NCBI GenBank assembly: GCA_040702975.1
Contig: CP159990.1
Coordinates: 4,092,001 to 4,156,000, forward strand
DNA: 64,000 nt
Direction: 5' to 3'
Source of the DNA: Roseburia hominis
GTDB lineage: Bacteria > Bacillota > Clostridia > Lachnospirales > Lachnospiraceae
The notes under the pieces are model-generated. The model worked only from the letters and a program-made list of their open reading frames with translations. It made no database searches and had not been told where the DNA came from. Positions 26,049 to 34,478 of this stretch are shown here, piece by piece (position 1 is the first letter of the stretch; every line of letters starts with the position of its first letter). Both the position numbers and the translations under genes were made by a program.

Positions 26049-26982
26049 GGACAGCCTCCTTCCCGACAAACCACGCATCCAGAGCCTGCATTACCAGATC
26101 CGTCCGTTCCTTTGCATTCAAGCTGGAGAAATACTTTTCCTCTGCTTCCGCAGGTATCTTTACGCTCACCGCCTTTGCCGGGGCAGAAGCTTTGGCCGGA
26201 TGCAGGATCTCTTCCAGTTTCTCTTCCGTCAGTTCGCCTGCTGCCGCCCTGATTGCCTTCGCCGCCTTCTCATTCACTGCGGAACCCTTCTCCGCCACAA
26301 TGGCCTGTTCATTCTCCGGCAGATAAGAAAGTTCCACTGCTGCCGTCAAAGTCAAATCTCCGGCATCTAGCCTGTCCTTGAATGGCCGGATCAGCTTATC
26401 CACCCTCATATATCTGGCGATGTTCCTACCGGTCATTCCATATTCTTCGCCGATGCCGTCCCTGCTTCTCGACTTGTGGACATCATGTCCACAAGTTCCA
26501 ATCTGTTCGATCTCCTGCAGAATGTCGTTCCGCCTTCCCTGGCTAATCACCTTCTCATACCTGACTGACAGCACCGCCGCCTTCTCACTCGGAGCCAGAT
26601 CTGCGAATGACCTCTGAATTACATTCGTCTCGATTACATAGACATAGGCTTCTTCATCCGACAGACCTTCCTTTACGATGGCCGGTATCTCCGAAAGCCC
26701 TGCGATCTTCGCCGCATTCTGCCTGTTGTGACCGGATAGCATTTCATAGCCGCCGCCTTTCTCCCGGACGATCACCGGATTCAGCACACCATGTTCCCGG
26801 ATGCTCTCCACCATATCATCCAGACGCTCTCCCTTATACAGATGGAAAGGATGATCATGAAACGGCTCGATCTTATCCACCGGCAGGTTCTGGAGACCGT
26901 TCCCAGTCTCCGCCTGCGGCGCATCCGCCGTCATCATATCCACGGCGTCAAATATCTTCCTTTTAGGGCCGTTAGCCTTCAT
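26038..26982 (-). CDS. parB: ParB/RepB/Spo0J-family partition protein
   Basis: 314 residues. The N-terminal ParB fold includes LPVDKIEPFHDHPF, MVESIREHGVLNPVIVREK and YEMLSGHNRQNAAKIAGL. A central HTH follows (GIGEEYGMTGRNIARYMRVDKLI), then a C-terminal part with KAIRAAAGELTEEKLEEIL. It should bind centromere-like sites and stimulate the ParA ATPase to keep the element during cell division, or during the excised phase of an integrative element. It overlaps the ParA end by 11 bp. It is distinct from the two short ParB-like phage proteins. Confidence 0.92.
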   Translation of the reverse strand: MKANGPKRKIFDAVDMMTADAPQAETGNGLQNLPVDKIEPFHDHPFHLYKGERLDDMVESIREHGVLNPVIVREKGGGYEMLSGHNRQNAAKIAGLSEIPAIVKEGLSDEEAYVYVIETNVIQRSFADLAPSEKAAVLSVRYEKVISQGRRNDILQEIEQIGTCGHDVHKSRSRDGIGEEYGMTGRNIARYMRVDKLIRPFKDRLDAGDLTLTAAVELSYLPENEQAIVAEKGSAVNEKAAKAIRAAAGELTEEKLEEILHPAKASAPAKAVSVKIPAEAEEKYFSSLNAKERTDLVMQALDAWFVGKEAVHVQ

Positions 26983-27748
26983 ACGCGATCACCTCCCCCG
27001 CCAGTCTCTCATAAGCCTTGCAGGCGCTACACTCCGGCGCATACTCGATTAGAGGCTCACTGTAATAAACACTCTCGCCCACCTTAACGGTATTCGGGAT
27101 CTTGCTCTTGAAGATCCTGATCTGTCCCTGGAATGTCTCCGTCACCTGCTCCGTAATCGTCTTGCACAGGATCGTCCTGGCATCGCACATCGTGAGCAGG
27201 ATCCCCGCCACATCCAATTTCTCATTGATACGGCTCTTGATCTTCTTCACTGTCTTCAGGAAGTCCTGTAAGCCCATCATCGCCAGAAGCTGCGGATTCA
27301 CCGTCACGATCACTTCATCCGCTGCCGCCATAGCGTTGATATTCAGCGCACCCAGGGATGGACTGGTATCAATGAGAATAAAATCATATTCATCTCTCAG
27401 CGGCTCCAGGATTGTTGCCAGCATCTTCTCCGTTCCCATTTCCAGTCTCAGCTTCGCTTCCACTGCAGAAAGCCCTATGGATGAAGGGATAAAGTCCACG
27501 CCATTCCTCTTCCAGATATATTCCTCACGCTCCGGAAGCTCTTCTTCCTCGATCACATTCATCATCAGATCACCGATCGACACTTCCACATCTTCCGCGC
27601 CGAAGCAGGTGGTCAGGTTGGACTGCGGATCAAGATCCACAGCCAACACCTTCATCCCCTTCTTCTGCAGAGAATAGGCCAGATTGAACGTGGTCACAGA
27701 CTTTCCAACGCCGCCCTTCATCGCTCCGATCATAATAATCTTTCCCAT
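26972..27748 (-). CDS. parA: ParA-family partition ATPase
   Basis: 258 residues starting MGKIIMIGAMKGGVGKSVTTFNLAYSL with the deviant Walker A KGGVGKS (two lysines). Then VLAVDLDPQSNLTTCFG (Walker A'), and FILIDTSPSLGALNINAM (Walker B region). This is a soj/ParA-like partition ATPase without an N-terminal HTH. I start at ATG 27748 rather than the longer frame. A 4-bp gap follows the SymE-like gene. It presumably acts with the adjacent ParB on the mobile element. Confidence 0.93.
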   Translation of the reverse strand: MGKIIMIGAMKGGVGKSVTTFNLAYSLQKKGMKVLAVDLDPQSNLTTCFGAEDVEVSIGDLMMNVIEEEELPEREEYIWKRNGVDFIPSSIGLSAVEAKLRLEMGTEKMLATILEPLRDEYDFILIDTSPSLGALNINAMAAADEVIVTVNPQLLAMMGLQDFLKTVKKIKSRINEKLDVAGILLTMCDARTILCKTITEQVTETFQGQIRIFKSKIPNTVKVGESVYYSEPLIEYAPECSACKAYERLAGEVIAYEG

Positions 27749-27752
27749 ATTG

Positions 27753-28094
27753 TCACGCCTCCGATCCGGCTTCCGCCACCATGCAGTAGTCCGCCTGTCT
27801 TTCCGCAACGAACCTCGCCCTCAGTGCCTTCTTTTCCTTCTGGAAACGCTTTTCAAGCTTTCTGGTCTCTTCTTCCATAAAAGCCTGCTCCGCCTTCTTC
27901 AGTTCCGCCATAGCTGTATCCGCCATGATGATCAGCTTTCCATCCTCGCACTTGACCAGAACCGGATCCCCGACATTGAACCCCAGTTCCTGAAACCATA
28001 ACCCCTGAATCCGAAGCATCGGCGCCGTCTTTCTTCCATAACAGCACGCCTCACTCACCGTCAGTTCCCGATATTCCTTCTTTGCTCTTGCCAT
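27753..28094 (-). CDS. SymE-like (AbrB-fold) small protein
   Basis: 113 residues. The core APMLRIQGLWFQELGFNVGDPVLVKCEDGKLIIMAD matches the SymE/AbrB swapped-hairpin fold, and the C-terminal half is a charged coiled-coil-like helix (AELKKAEQAFMEEETRKLEKRFQKEKK). SymE proteins are toxins or nucleic-acid-binding proteins; here it heads the parA-parB operon, so a regulatory or addiction role is possible. The ATG follows AGGAGTGAAAAACT. The C-terminal extension is unusual for SymE, so the toxin call is tentative. Confidence 0.65.
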   Translation of the reverse strand: MARAKKEYRELTVSEACCYGRKTAPMLRIQGLWFQELGFNVGDPVLVKCEDGKLIIMADTAMAELKKAEQAFMEEETRKLEKRFQKEKKALRARFVAERQADYCMVAEAGSEA

Positions 28095-28437
28095 AGTTTT
28101 TCACTCCTTTACTCTGATTGACTCTGGCAGGCTCTCAACCGGTTCCTGAGAAGGCATAAAAAATAGAACCTTCATCAGCACACGCTTCTCAGTCACCGAT
28201 TAAGTCCTACCTTAATTCCATGTTCAGTTGTACCCGCACAGGCATAGCTCCGCCCATGCGTTTTGCCTTTAAGGCTTCACCGCCCCTCGTGTCATATTAG
28301 TGCGAAGCGGTCATATTTTCAGTTGAAAACGGCGCCGTCCCACCTGTAAATACCTCACCCGAAGGCATTTTCTTGTAGGACTAAATCAGCCAAAAACCCT
28401 TGATTTATGCGGTCTTTGCTTGACTTGACACTATAAT
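28095..28437. other. Leader of the parA module, about 340 bp without genes
   Basis: No coding potential is seen. It contains the ACTCTGATT repeat block (28108-28127) and an inverted repeat CTGAGAAG/CTTCTCAG (28146-28153 and 28187-28194) whose minus-strand form runs into a T stretch. It then holds GC-rich segments up to the abrupt junction with the helicase fragment near 28438. It probably contains the promoter of the SymE-ParA-ParB operon and possibly one end of the element. Confidence 0.35.
28108..28127. repeat. ACTCTGATT tandem motif, copy B
   Basis: The block TTTACTCTGATTGACTCTGG repeats the unit found at 6775-6797 in the prophage. It lies 14 bp upstream of the SymE-like start codon, where an operator would be expected. 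Confidence 0.4.
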
Positions 28438-28665
28438 ACCACCATCCCCCGTCGCGGAAACAAGTAATGCCCTATTTTCCCCATTTTCTTGTATTTTCTT
28501 GAGATTATTAACAAATTCAATCTGCATTTTATTGGGCTGTAAACGATAAGACTCTATCGATGTTATCTCAGCCTTTTTAGCAATTCTCTTTTGTTTTTTG
28601 ATAAGCTCATATCTCGTCGCATAGTCTTCCCTAAACCTCCATGTCCGCACGCTTGACACCACCAT
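28438..28665 (-). pseudogene. Fragment of a DUF3427-type DEAD/DEAH helicase, cut inside Walker A
   Basis: The minus strand encodes RTWRFREDYATRYELIKKQK, then SYRLQPNKMQIEFVNNLKKI and GENRALLVSATG. In intact PLD-DUF3427 helicases of Clostridia, as I recall them, this block leads straight into GTGKT and the helicase core. Here the sequence diverges right after SATGDG, so the P-loop is destroyed and the whole helicase core is missing. The N-terminal PLD part is also absent; the IS110 element begins just upstream. It is therefore an internal remnant of a former defence gene. Confidence 0.72.
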
Positions 28666-28721
28666 AAATGAAACTGTGCAGACGATAGGTTATTGAATTT
28701 ATCTTTGTCGCATCTTATACT

Positions 28722-28893
28722 GGTATTAACGGCAAAGATCGATTTCTTTTTGGGCCTGTAGCCCGTTCCCTAAACTGATTTCAGGTTTCCTCATTTGCAC
28801 CACCATCTGTCCAGCCGCCTGTGGCAAAAGGACGTACAGTAAAATGATAACAGACAGGAAACCGTGCCGTAAATTTCCCATGGAGGTGTCATT
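28722..28893 (+). ncRNA. Candidate bridge RNA of the IS110 element
   Basis: About 172 nt of non-coding left end precede the transposase, close to the roughly 180-nt bridge RNAs described for IS110-group elements. A TATACT -10 box at 28716-28721 lies near the presumed left terminus, where the circular-junction promoter would place it. Short hairpins are visible (GGGC-ctgta-GCCC; GCC-gcctgt-GGC). The donor and target loops were not identified. Confidence 0.45.
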
Positions 28894-30129
28894 ATGGATA
28901 GAATTTACGACAATTGTTGTGGTATTGATGTGCACAAAAAACTTATCGTTGCCTGCCTTAGAAAAGGCAACAGGCAGGAAGTTCGTGAGTTTGGTGCAAC
29001 AACCAGAGAGCTTCTCATGCTGGCCGACTGGCTCAAAGACAGCAACTGCGAAATGACCGCGATGGAGAGCACCGCCTCATACTGGAAGCCTCTGTATAAC
29101 ATCCTTGAATCTTCTGACCTGAAAGCTATGGTGGTAAATGCACGCCATATGAAAGCTGTTCCCGGAAGGAAAACAGATGTAAAGGATGCTGAATGGATTG
29201 CTGACCTTCTTCAGCATGGTCTTTTGCAGCCCAGTTATATTCCGAATAAAGACCAACGTGAATTGCGAGAGCTTGTCCGCTACCGCAAAAGCCTTGTCGG
29301 GGAGCGAACCCGTGAGCTAAACCGGCTCCAGAAGATGCTGGAAGGTGCAAATATCAAGCTTTCAGGTACTGTCTCCGATATCAATGGAAAGAGTGCGCGC
29401 AGTATTCTTGAATATCTGCTTACAGGTGAATCCATTGATGGTGCAAAATATGATGAGATGTATGAGAAAAAAATCATTGCCCATAATCTCAAAGCAACAA
29501 AGGAGCAGATCGTGGATGACCTCAATGGTGTCATGTCCCCGCTCCAGCGCAGGATGATGAAAGAACTTTTAAGCCATCTGGATGAATTGAATACCCATAT
29601 CAAAAATCTTGATGATGAGATAGACAATTTCATGAAGCCAGAGGAAAAGGAAGCATCCGCCGCCATTCAGGATGTCACCGGGATTGGCAATACCAGCGCC
29701 CAGGCAATCATTTCCGTGATCGGCACAGACATGGAACGCTTTCCCACGGATGCCCATATTTCTTCATGGGCAGGCTTATGTCCTGGAGACAACGAAAGTG
29801 CAAAGAAGCGAAAATCCGGTAAAACAAGGAAAGGGAATGCCCTTCTCCGAACCACGTTAATTACCTGTGCGCATGCAGCTGTTAAAAATAAAACATCCTA
29901 CTTTTATGCGCAGTTCATGCGGATCAGTTCCCATCGGGGGCCGAAGCGTGCCTACGTTGCTGTCGCCCATTCCATGCTGATAGCAATTTATCATATCCTC
30001 AAGGATGGTGTAGTTTTCAAAGATCTCGGTGCCGAATACTATAACCAGTTCAATAAGGAACGTAAAATCAATGCGTACCTGAAAAAGTTAAAAGCACTTG
30101 GCTGGGCGGCTCCTGTAGTTGCCGCATAG
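28894..30129 (+). CDS. IS110-family transposase (DEDD recombinase)
   Basis: 411 residues. The N-terminal DEDD RuvC-like domain includes CCGIDVHKKLIVACL (first Asp), AMESTASYWKPLYNIL and MVVNARHMKAVPGRKTDVKDAEWIADLL. The C-terminal Tnp_20 domain has DVTGIGNTSAQAIISVIG and SWAGLCPGDNESAKKRKSGK. A catalytic Ser is expected in the C-terminal block. IS110 recombinases are guided by a bridge RNA. The ATG follows TGGAGGTGTCATT. The gene is full-length and likely active. Confidence 0.96.
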   Translation: MDRIYDNCCGIDVHKKLIVACLRKGNRQEVREFGATTRELLMLADWLKDSNCEMTAMESTASYWKPLYNILESSDLKAMVVNARHMKAVPGRKTDVKDAEWIADLLQHGLLQPSYIPNKDQRELRELVRYRKSLVGERTRELNRLQKMLEGANIKLSGTVSDINGKSARSILEYLLTGESIDGAKYDEMYEKKIIAHNLKATKEQIVDDLNGVMSPLQRRMMKELLSHLDELNTHIKNLDDEIDNFMKPEEKEASAAIQDVTGIGNTSAQAIISVIGTDMERFPTDAHISSWAGLCPGDNESAKKRKSGKTRKGNALLRTTLITCAHAAVKNKTSYFYAQFMRISSHRGPKRAYVAVAHSMLIAIYHILKDGVVFKDLGAEYYNQFNKERKINAYLKKLKALGWAAPVVAA

Positions 30130-30519
30130 ACCTGTCTGCTAAGTTCAAAATAAACGTTTTTAAACTTGGTAGGGGGTAGTTTGCGCTTTTTTGGCTACCC
30201 GAAAGTTATTGTTTCACAGTAAAATCCGGTGTATTTATAGTTCTCATCTTATAGTAACACAAAAATACCGGAGATGAATTATTTCTTTGCAGAAAAATTA
30301 ATCTCTGGCAGAGTTTAACTTTACAAGGTGAAAGCTACCTTTTCAACTGACCTTTCATTTCATTTTTTCAAGCAATTGATTATGTCTTCACTAAAATACT
30401 CACAAACTTCTCTCCCGCTTTTGAAGCGCTTCGTTTTAAGCGCTTCGCTGAAAATCTTATTCCGATTTTTTTCAATCAAATGGTGTAAATGTTGGCGTTC
30501 TATGATACAATCGGAATAA
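30130..30519. other. Gap between IS110 and nuclease remnant with palindromes
   Basis: About 390 bp without a convincing gene. It holds the IS110 right end, two nearby copies of the palindrome AAGCGCTT (about 30424-30447) and, overlapping its right boundary, a perfect 10-bp inverted repeat TCGGAATAAT-ccat-ATTATTCCGA (30511-30534). The last looks like an operator or an old element end. Confidence 0.4.
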
Positions 30520-30863
30520 TCCATATTATTCCGATATCGGGATAACATCGATTTGTTATTTTTCCATAGAGGGCTTCAGTGCTTGGTTGCCTTTGAGTTG
30601 AAAATTGGCAAATTCAAACCGGAATATATTTCCAAAATGGATTTCTATCTGGAGGCATTAGATCGTCAAAAGAAAAAGGAGAATAAAATCCGAGTGTAGG
30701 AATGATTTTATGTGCTTCAAAAGATGATGAAGTAGTGGAATATGCGATGAGCAGAACATTGTCTCCGATGATGGTCGCAGAATATAAATTGCAGTTACCG
30801 GATAAAGCTGTATTGCAGAAAAAGCTACAGGAATTGGTGAATATGCCATTGATCAAAGAATAG
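30520..30863 (+). pseudogene. DUF1016/YhcG-type PDDEXK nuclease, C-terminal fragment with frameshift
   Basis: The plus strand reads DNIDLLFFHRGLQCLVAFEL followed by KIGKFKPEYISKMDFYLEAL, the PD-(D/E)xK core of YhcG-like nucleases. It then meets a stop near 30697. The family continues in another frame as SVGMILCASKDDEVVEYAM and ends ELVNMPLIKE at 30863. The N-terminal domain is absent and the reading frame is broken between the two blocks, so the gene is dead. YhcG-like proteins often accompany type I restriction and other defence loci, consistent with an older defence region here. Confidence 0.82.
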
Positions 30864-31471
30864 AGTATAGTGACTTGATGTGAGTTCAAATTGAATACAA
30901 TCTCTATGACAGTTAAATTATGCCTGCGAATACAGTGATGGAAAGTAGCGCAGACGCTATCAAAAACGCTGGAACTAATCTCCTGTGAGACGAGCTTGAG
31001 TGATGAAATGGGATTGAAAAAGCCAGTATTTATGCGGGTTTCAAACAAATTTGTTTAAGTATTGGCAACGATTTGGCAACATTTCTGATATCACTCATTA
31101 AATAAAAGAATACTTCAATAACAAAAAAACCTTGCTGATTTTCAAAAATGAAGCTGAAAGTTTATCGACGACAGCAAAAATCCACCCAAAGCGAGGGCGT
31201 AAAAAATCTTGTGTCTATAAAAAATGAATTTTTCTGATAAGAATTAGATATGTAATATTTTGCTGTCGAATTCATGCCTTTACTGTTGTCGAATTAGTTG
31301 TTCTATTTATAATATAACCATTTGGCAAGATTTTATACATCTTTTTTGATTTTTTGCATAGCAAACAAGGCATTGTGCTTATTGCTCTTTTGTGGGCTCT
31401 GCCCACACCCGACCTCTGGAATAAGATTGGGATTTTTTGGCAATAATACAAATGCCGACGGAATAAAGGAG
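30864..31471. other. AT-rich gap, no gene recognised
   Basis: About 600 bp between the nuclease remnant and the IS256 gene. No frame has both a ribosome binding site and recognisable protein. A plus-strand segment at about 31125-31230 reads like a short lost C-terminus ending KRGRKKSCVYKK. The rest is AT-rich and appears decayed. Confidence 0.4.
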
Positions 31472-31518
31472 AGGCGGGAATGGGGGCTTCAGGAGCGTTG
31501 CCATTCCTGCCTTTTCTA
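31472..31518 (+). terminator. Hairpin with T tract beside the IS256 end
   Basis: AGGCGGGAATGG (31472-31483) pairs with CCATTCCTGCCT (31501-31512) across a 17-base loop with one mismatch and is followed by TTTCTATT. It lies directly downstream of the convergent IS256 stop codon (31520) and could stop transcription from the left. Confidence 0.55.
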
Positions 31519-31519
31519 T

Positions 31520-32259
31520 TTACAGATAATCGGTAAGCCTTTCTCCATATAAAACAATCAGCTGATTCAATACCTGATCCCAGTTCCGATATCTCTGTGT
31601 CCACTTCTTAACTACATTTTCACTGGCAAGATATAACATCTTTTCCAATGCCGTATCGCTCGGGAATACACTTTTAGTTTTCGTGACTTTCCGATACTGC
31701 CGATTCAATCCCTCTATAATATTCGTTGTGTACATGATCCGTCGGATATCATTTGAAAACTGGAAAAAGGAACTCAAATCTTCCCAGTTGTTTTCCCAGT
31801 TACTGATTGCATAGGGATATTTCTTTCCCCATTTTTCTTTAATGGCATCAAGCTCTGACAAAGCTGCTGCTTCAGTTGGGGCATTATATACTGCTTTGAA
31901 ATCGGAGGAAAATTTTTTCAAATCATTATAGTTTACATATTTGAAGGAATTACGCAGCATATGGATGATACATCTCTGGATCTCTGCCTGAGGATAGACT
32001 GCCTGTATTGCTTCTTTAAATCCTGGCAACCCATCTACACAGAAAAAGAGAACATCTTTTACCCCACGATTTTTCAGATCATTCAGCATCCCCAGCCAGA
32101 ACTTGCTGGTCTCATTGGCACCTACTGTAATGCTCAGGATATCTTTATAACCTTCCACAGTAACCCCAAGGACCACATAGGCAGCACGGCTTAAGATTCT
32201 TCCGTCTTCCCTGACCTTGTAATGGATGCAGTCCATAAAAACAAAAGGATAAACCGGAT
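31520..32259 (-). pseudogene. IS256-family transposase, C-terminal part (split by insertion)
   Basis: The minus strand encodes the second half of a mutator-type transposase: PVYPFVFMDCIHYKVREDG, FFCVDGLPGFKEAIQAVYP with catalytic Asp, CIIHMLRNS, and IMYTTNIIEGLNRQYRKVTK with catalytic Glu. It ends LIVLYGERLTDYL. The first half lies at 35818-36300. Removing the inserted element and one copy of the 8-bp duplication restores one open frame of 405 codons including the stop, so the split is a recent clean insertion. Confidence 0.93.
32252..32259. repeat. 8-bp target-site duplication, left copy
   Basis: AACCGGAT abuts the left end of the inserted transposon. An identical copy lies at 35818-35825, immediately outside the right end. 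Confidence 0.9.
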
Positions 32260-32526
32260 GTCAGCCAGCAAATTAAAGTTCCTGTCTCCTGCACAAATAC
32301 AGCAAATTAAAATCTCAACATTTAATTATTATCTATGTCAGCGTGCAGTAAAAAACAGCACACTTTTATCTTGACCATCCTGCTCTATTCCAGTATAGTT
32401 TTTATGGAACAAAAAAGAGAAAGAACAGCCCCTCCTACAGTTCGTTCTTTCTCTCATACACCAGCATACCTGCCATATACGGGATCATGTCCCACTCATG
32501 AGGCTTTGGCATCACTGACATTTATT

Positions 32527-33120
32527 ATGATAAGAAATAATTCCCTGTTTTGCAAGTTAATTCGTATAAAATCTTCATCAAAAAAGCTTTTTGACTCCTT
32601 CATGGACGGTTTCCGGCCTGAACTACAGACCTGCCCCTGTTGTGGGGCAAAGGGAGCTTGTTCCGTCCATGCCTATTATGAACGTTCCCTGGCTGATTTC
32701 GTTGGTGGAAAGCCTGTCTGGCACAGCCTCTGTATCCTGCGCCTTGTCTGTTCCTGCGGCCATACCCATGCCATCCTTCCGGATTTCATCATCCCTTATT
32801 CCTCCTACGGCCTTTTCTTTATCCTCCGTGTCCTGGCGGAATATTTCCTTCGGCTTGCTTCCGTAGAAAAAATCTGCGCACGCTTCTGTATTAACCAAAA
32901 CCAGCTCTACCATTGGCTTTCCCTGTTCAAAAAGCAGAAGGAAGAGTGGCTGGGCCTTCTCTCTTCCAGGGAGTCCTCCGGCCTCTCTTTCCTGAAAGGC
33001 CTTTTTCGGATGCCCGCTTATTCCGGCTTTGCATCCGGTTTTGTCCGCCGCTTCTCTGTCTCCTTCCTCCAGTCCCACAGAAATCCGGCGGCTTACTGCC
33101 AACAGCAGTTCGGCCCCTGA
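32527..33120 (+). CDS. DUF6431-like protein of the transposon
   Basis: 197 residues from MIRNNSLFCKLIRIKS. The signature region is ELQTCPCCGAKGACSVHAYYERSL, followed by LCILRLVCSCGHTHAILPDFIIPYSSYG. These are Cys and His pairs of a zinc-ribbon-like fold with the HAILPD motif that is typical of transposon-linked DUF6431 proteins. The C-terminal half has an HTH-like KICARFCINQNQLYHWLSLFKK. It may aid end or target recognition. I start at ATG 32527 because the earlier in-frame Met leads a low-complexity stretch; the start remains uncertain. Confidence 0.7.
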   Translation: MIRNNSLFCKLIRIKSSSKKLFDSFMDGFRPELQTCPCCGAKGACSVHAYYERSLADFVGGKPVWHSLCILRLVCSCGHTHAILPDFIIPYSSYGLFFILRVLAEYFLRLASVEKICARFCINQNQLYHWLSLFKKQKEEWLGLLSSRESSGLSFLKGLFRMPAYSGFASGFVRRFSVSFLQSHRNPAAYCQQQFGP

Positions 33121-33209
33121 ACCGTTTCCCAGACACCACATAACACAGGGATGGTCTCCAGGCTGTTCTTCCTATATGCTGATAGAAAACAGTAAAGGAG
33201 GATTTTTTT

Positions 33210-34478
33210 ATGCATTACAACACCAAAAACTTTTCAGACGCATCTGCTATGGCACAGTTCCGGCTCGCACTCATTGCACCGGTCATCCATGGCCTTTATC
33301 CGGATGCGTCCAGAAACGCCTATTACCAGCGGGTAACGGAAAAACCCCTCACCCTGCCTGACGGCTCTGTATTCCAGTACAGCCCCAAGACCCTCAGCAA
33401 GTGGGCCTCTCTTTACCAGAATGGCGGCATTGACGCGCTCATGCCCCGGGAACGTTCCGACAAAGGCTCCACACGCGCCTTGCCGGACACGGCCATTGAA
33501 GAGATCTACCGGCTGAAAGAGGCTTTCCCACGCTTAAACGCAACCCAGATCCACCGCCATCTTGTGGAGGAAGCTTTTATCCCCGCCTCTGTCAGCGTCT
33601 GCGCCGTCCAGCGCTTCGTGAAAAAGCATGACCTGAAGTCGGCGCGCAATCCATCTATGAGGGACAGGAAAGCTTTTGAGGAAGATGCCTTTGGGAAAAT
33701 GTGGCAGGCGGATACCTGTTACCTCCCTTATATCACGGAAGGCGGGCAGCGCAGGAGGGTTTACTGCATTATGATCATTGATGACCACTCGCGTTTCCTG
33801 GTGGGCGGCGGCCTTTTTTATAACGATAACGCCTATAACTTCCAGAAAGTTTTAAAAAACGCAGTTGCCTCCCACGGCATTCCGGCGAAACTCTATGTCG
33901 ACAATGGCTGCAGCTACTCAAATGAACAGCTCTCCCTGATCTGCGGCTCCATCGGCACGGTCCTCCTTCATACAAAAGTGCGGGACGGCGCCAGCAAGGC
34001 CAAGATCGAACGCCAGTTCAGGACATTCAAGGAGACCTGGCTTTATACGCTGGACATGGATTCCATCACGTCCCTGGCACAGTTCAATTCCCTCCTGCGG
34101 GACTATATCCGCACCTACAATACTTCCATGCATTCCGGCATCGGCTGTACCCCCATGGAACGTTACCAGAAGACGCGCTGTGCCATACAGATGCCAAAGT
34201 CCAGGGAATGGCTGGAGGAATGTTTCTTAAACCGCATCAACAGGAAGGTGAATAAGGATTCCACTGTCTCCATCGACAAGGTCTCCTATGACGTCCCCAT
34301 GCAGTTCATCTCATCCAAAGTTGAGATCCGCTTCCTTCCCGACGATATGTCCTCTGCCTACATCCTTTATGAGGGGGAGCATTATCCCATCCGGCCGACA
34401 GATAAAAATGAAAACTGCAGGACAAAACGTAACAACACCCCTTCTATTGATTATTCAAAGATAGGAGGTGCCTGCTGA
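33210..34478 (+). CDS. DDE (rve-type) transposase
   Basis: 422 residues. N-terminal HTH segments (ALPDTAIEEIYRLKEAFPRLNATQIHRHL, SVCAVQRFVKKHDL) precede an integrase core: MWQADTCYLPYI with the first Asp, YCIMIIDDHSRFLVGGG, KLYVDNGCSYSNEQLS with the second Asp, and a C-terminal Glu in GASKAKIERQFRTFKETW. A Mu-type beta-barrel-like tail follows. It cuts and joins the transposon ends, with the ATPase choosing targets. The ATG follows AAAGGAGGATTTTTTT. Its stop overlaps the ATPase start by one base. Confidence 0.94.
   Translation: MHYNTKNFSDASAMAQFRLALIAPVIHGLYPDASRNAYYQRVTEKPLTLPDGSVFQYSPKTLSKWASLYQNGGIDALMPRERSDKGSTRALPDTAIEEIYRLKEAFPRLNATQIHRHLVEEAFIPASVSVCAVQRFVKKHDLKSARNPSMRDRKAFEEDAFGKMWQADTCYLPYITEGGQRRRVYCIMIIDDHSRFLVGGGLFYNDNAYNFQKVLKNAVASHGIPAKLYVDNGCSYSNEQLSLICGSIGTVLLHTKVRDGASKAKIERQFRTFKETWLYTLDMDSITSLAQFNSLLRDYIRTYNTSMHSGIGCTPMERYQKTRCAIQMPKSREWLEECFLNRINRKVNKDSTVSIDKVSYDVPMQFISSKVEIRFLPDDMSSAYILYEGEHYPIRPTDKNENCRTKRNNTPSIDYSKIGGAC

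Larger units (their letters stand above)
28690..30180 (+). mobile_element. IS110-family insertion sequence (ends approximate)
   Basis: One transposase gene (28894-30129) is flanked by about 200 bp of upstream and a shorter downstream non-coding sequence. IS110 elements lack terminal inverted repeats and usually make no clear target duplication, so the borders cannot be fixed by eye. The left end must lie after the helicase remnant (28665). The long upstream non-coding end matches the IS110 subgroup rather than IS1111. Confidence 0.7.

Noticed and set aside
30360..30548. 62-codon minus-strand frame ending INCLKK
   Set aside because: No start signal and it covers the palindromes. No family is recognised.
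31272..31604. 110-codon minus-strand frame
   Set aside because: Overlaps the end of the IS256 gene and the terminator hairpin, and has no recognisable protein.
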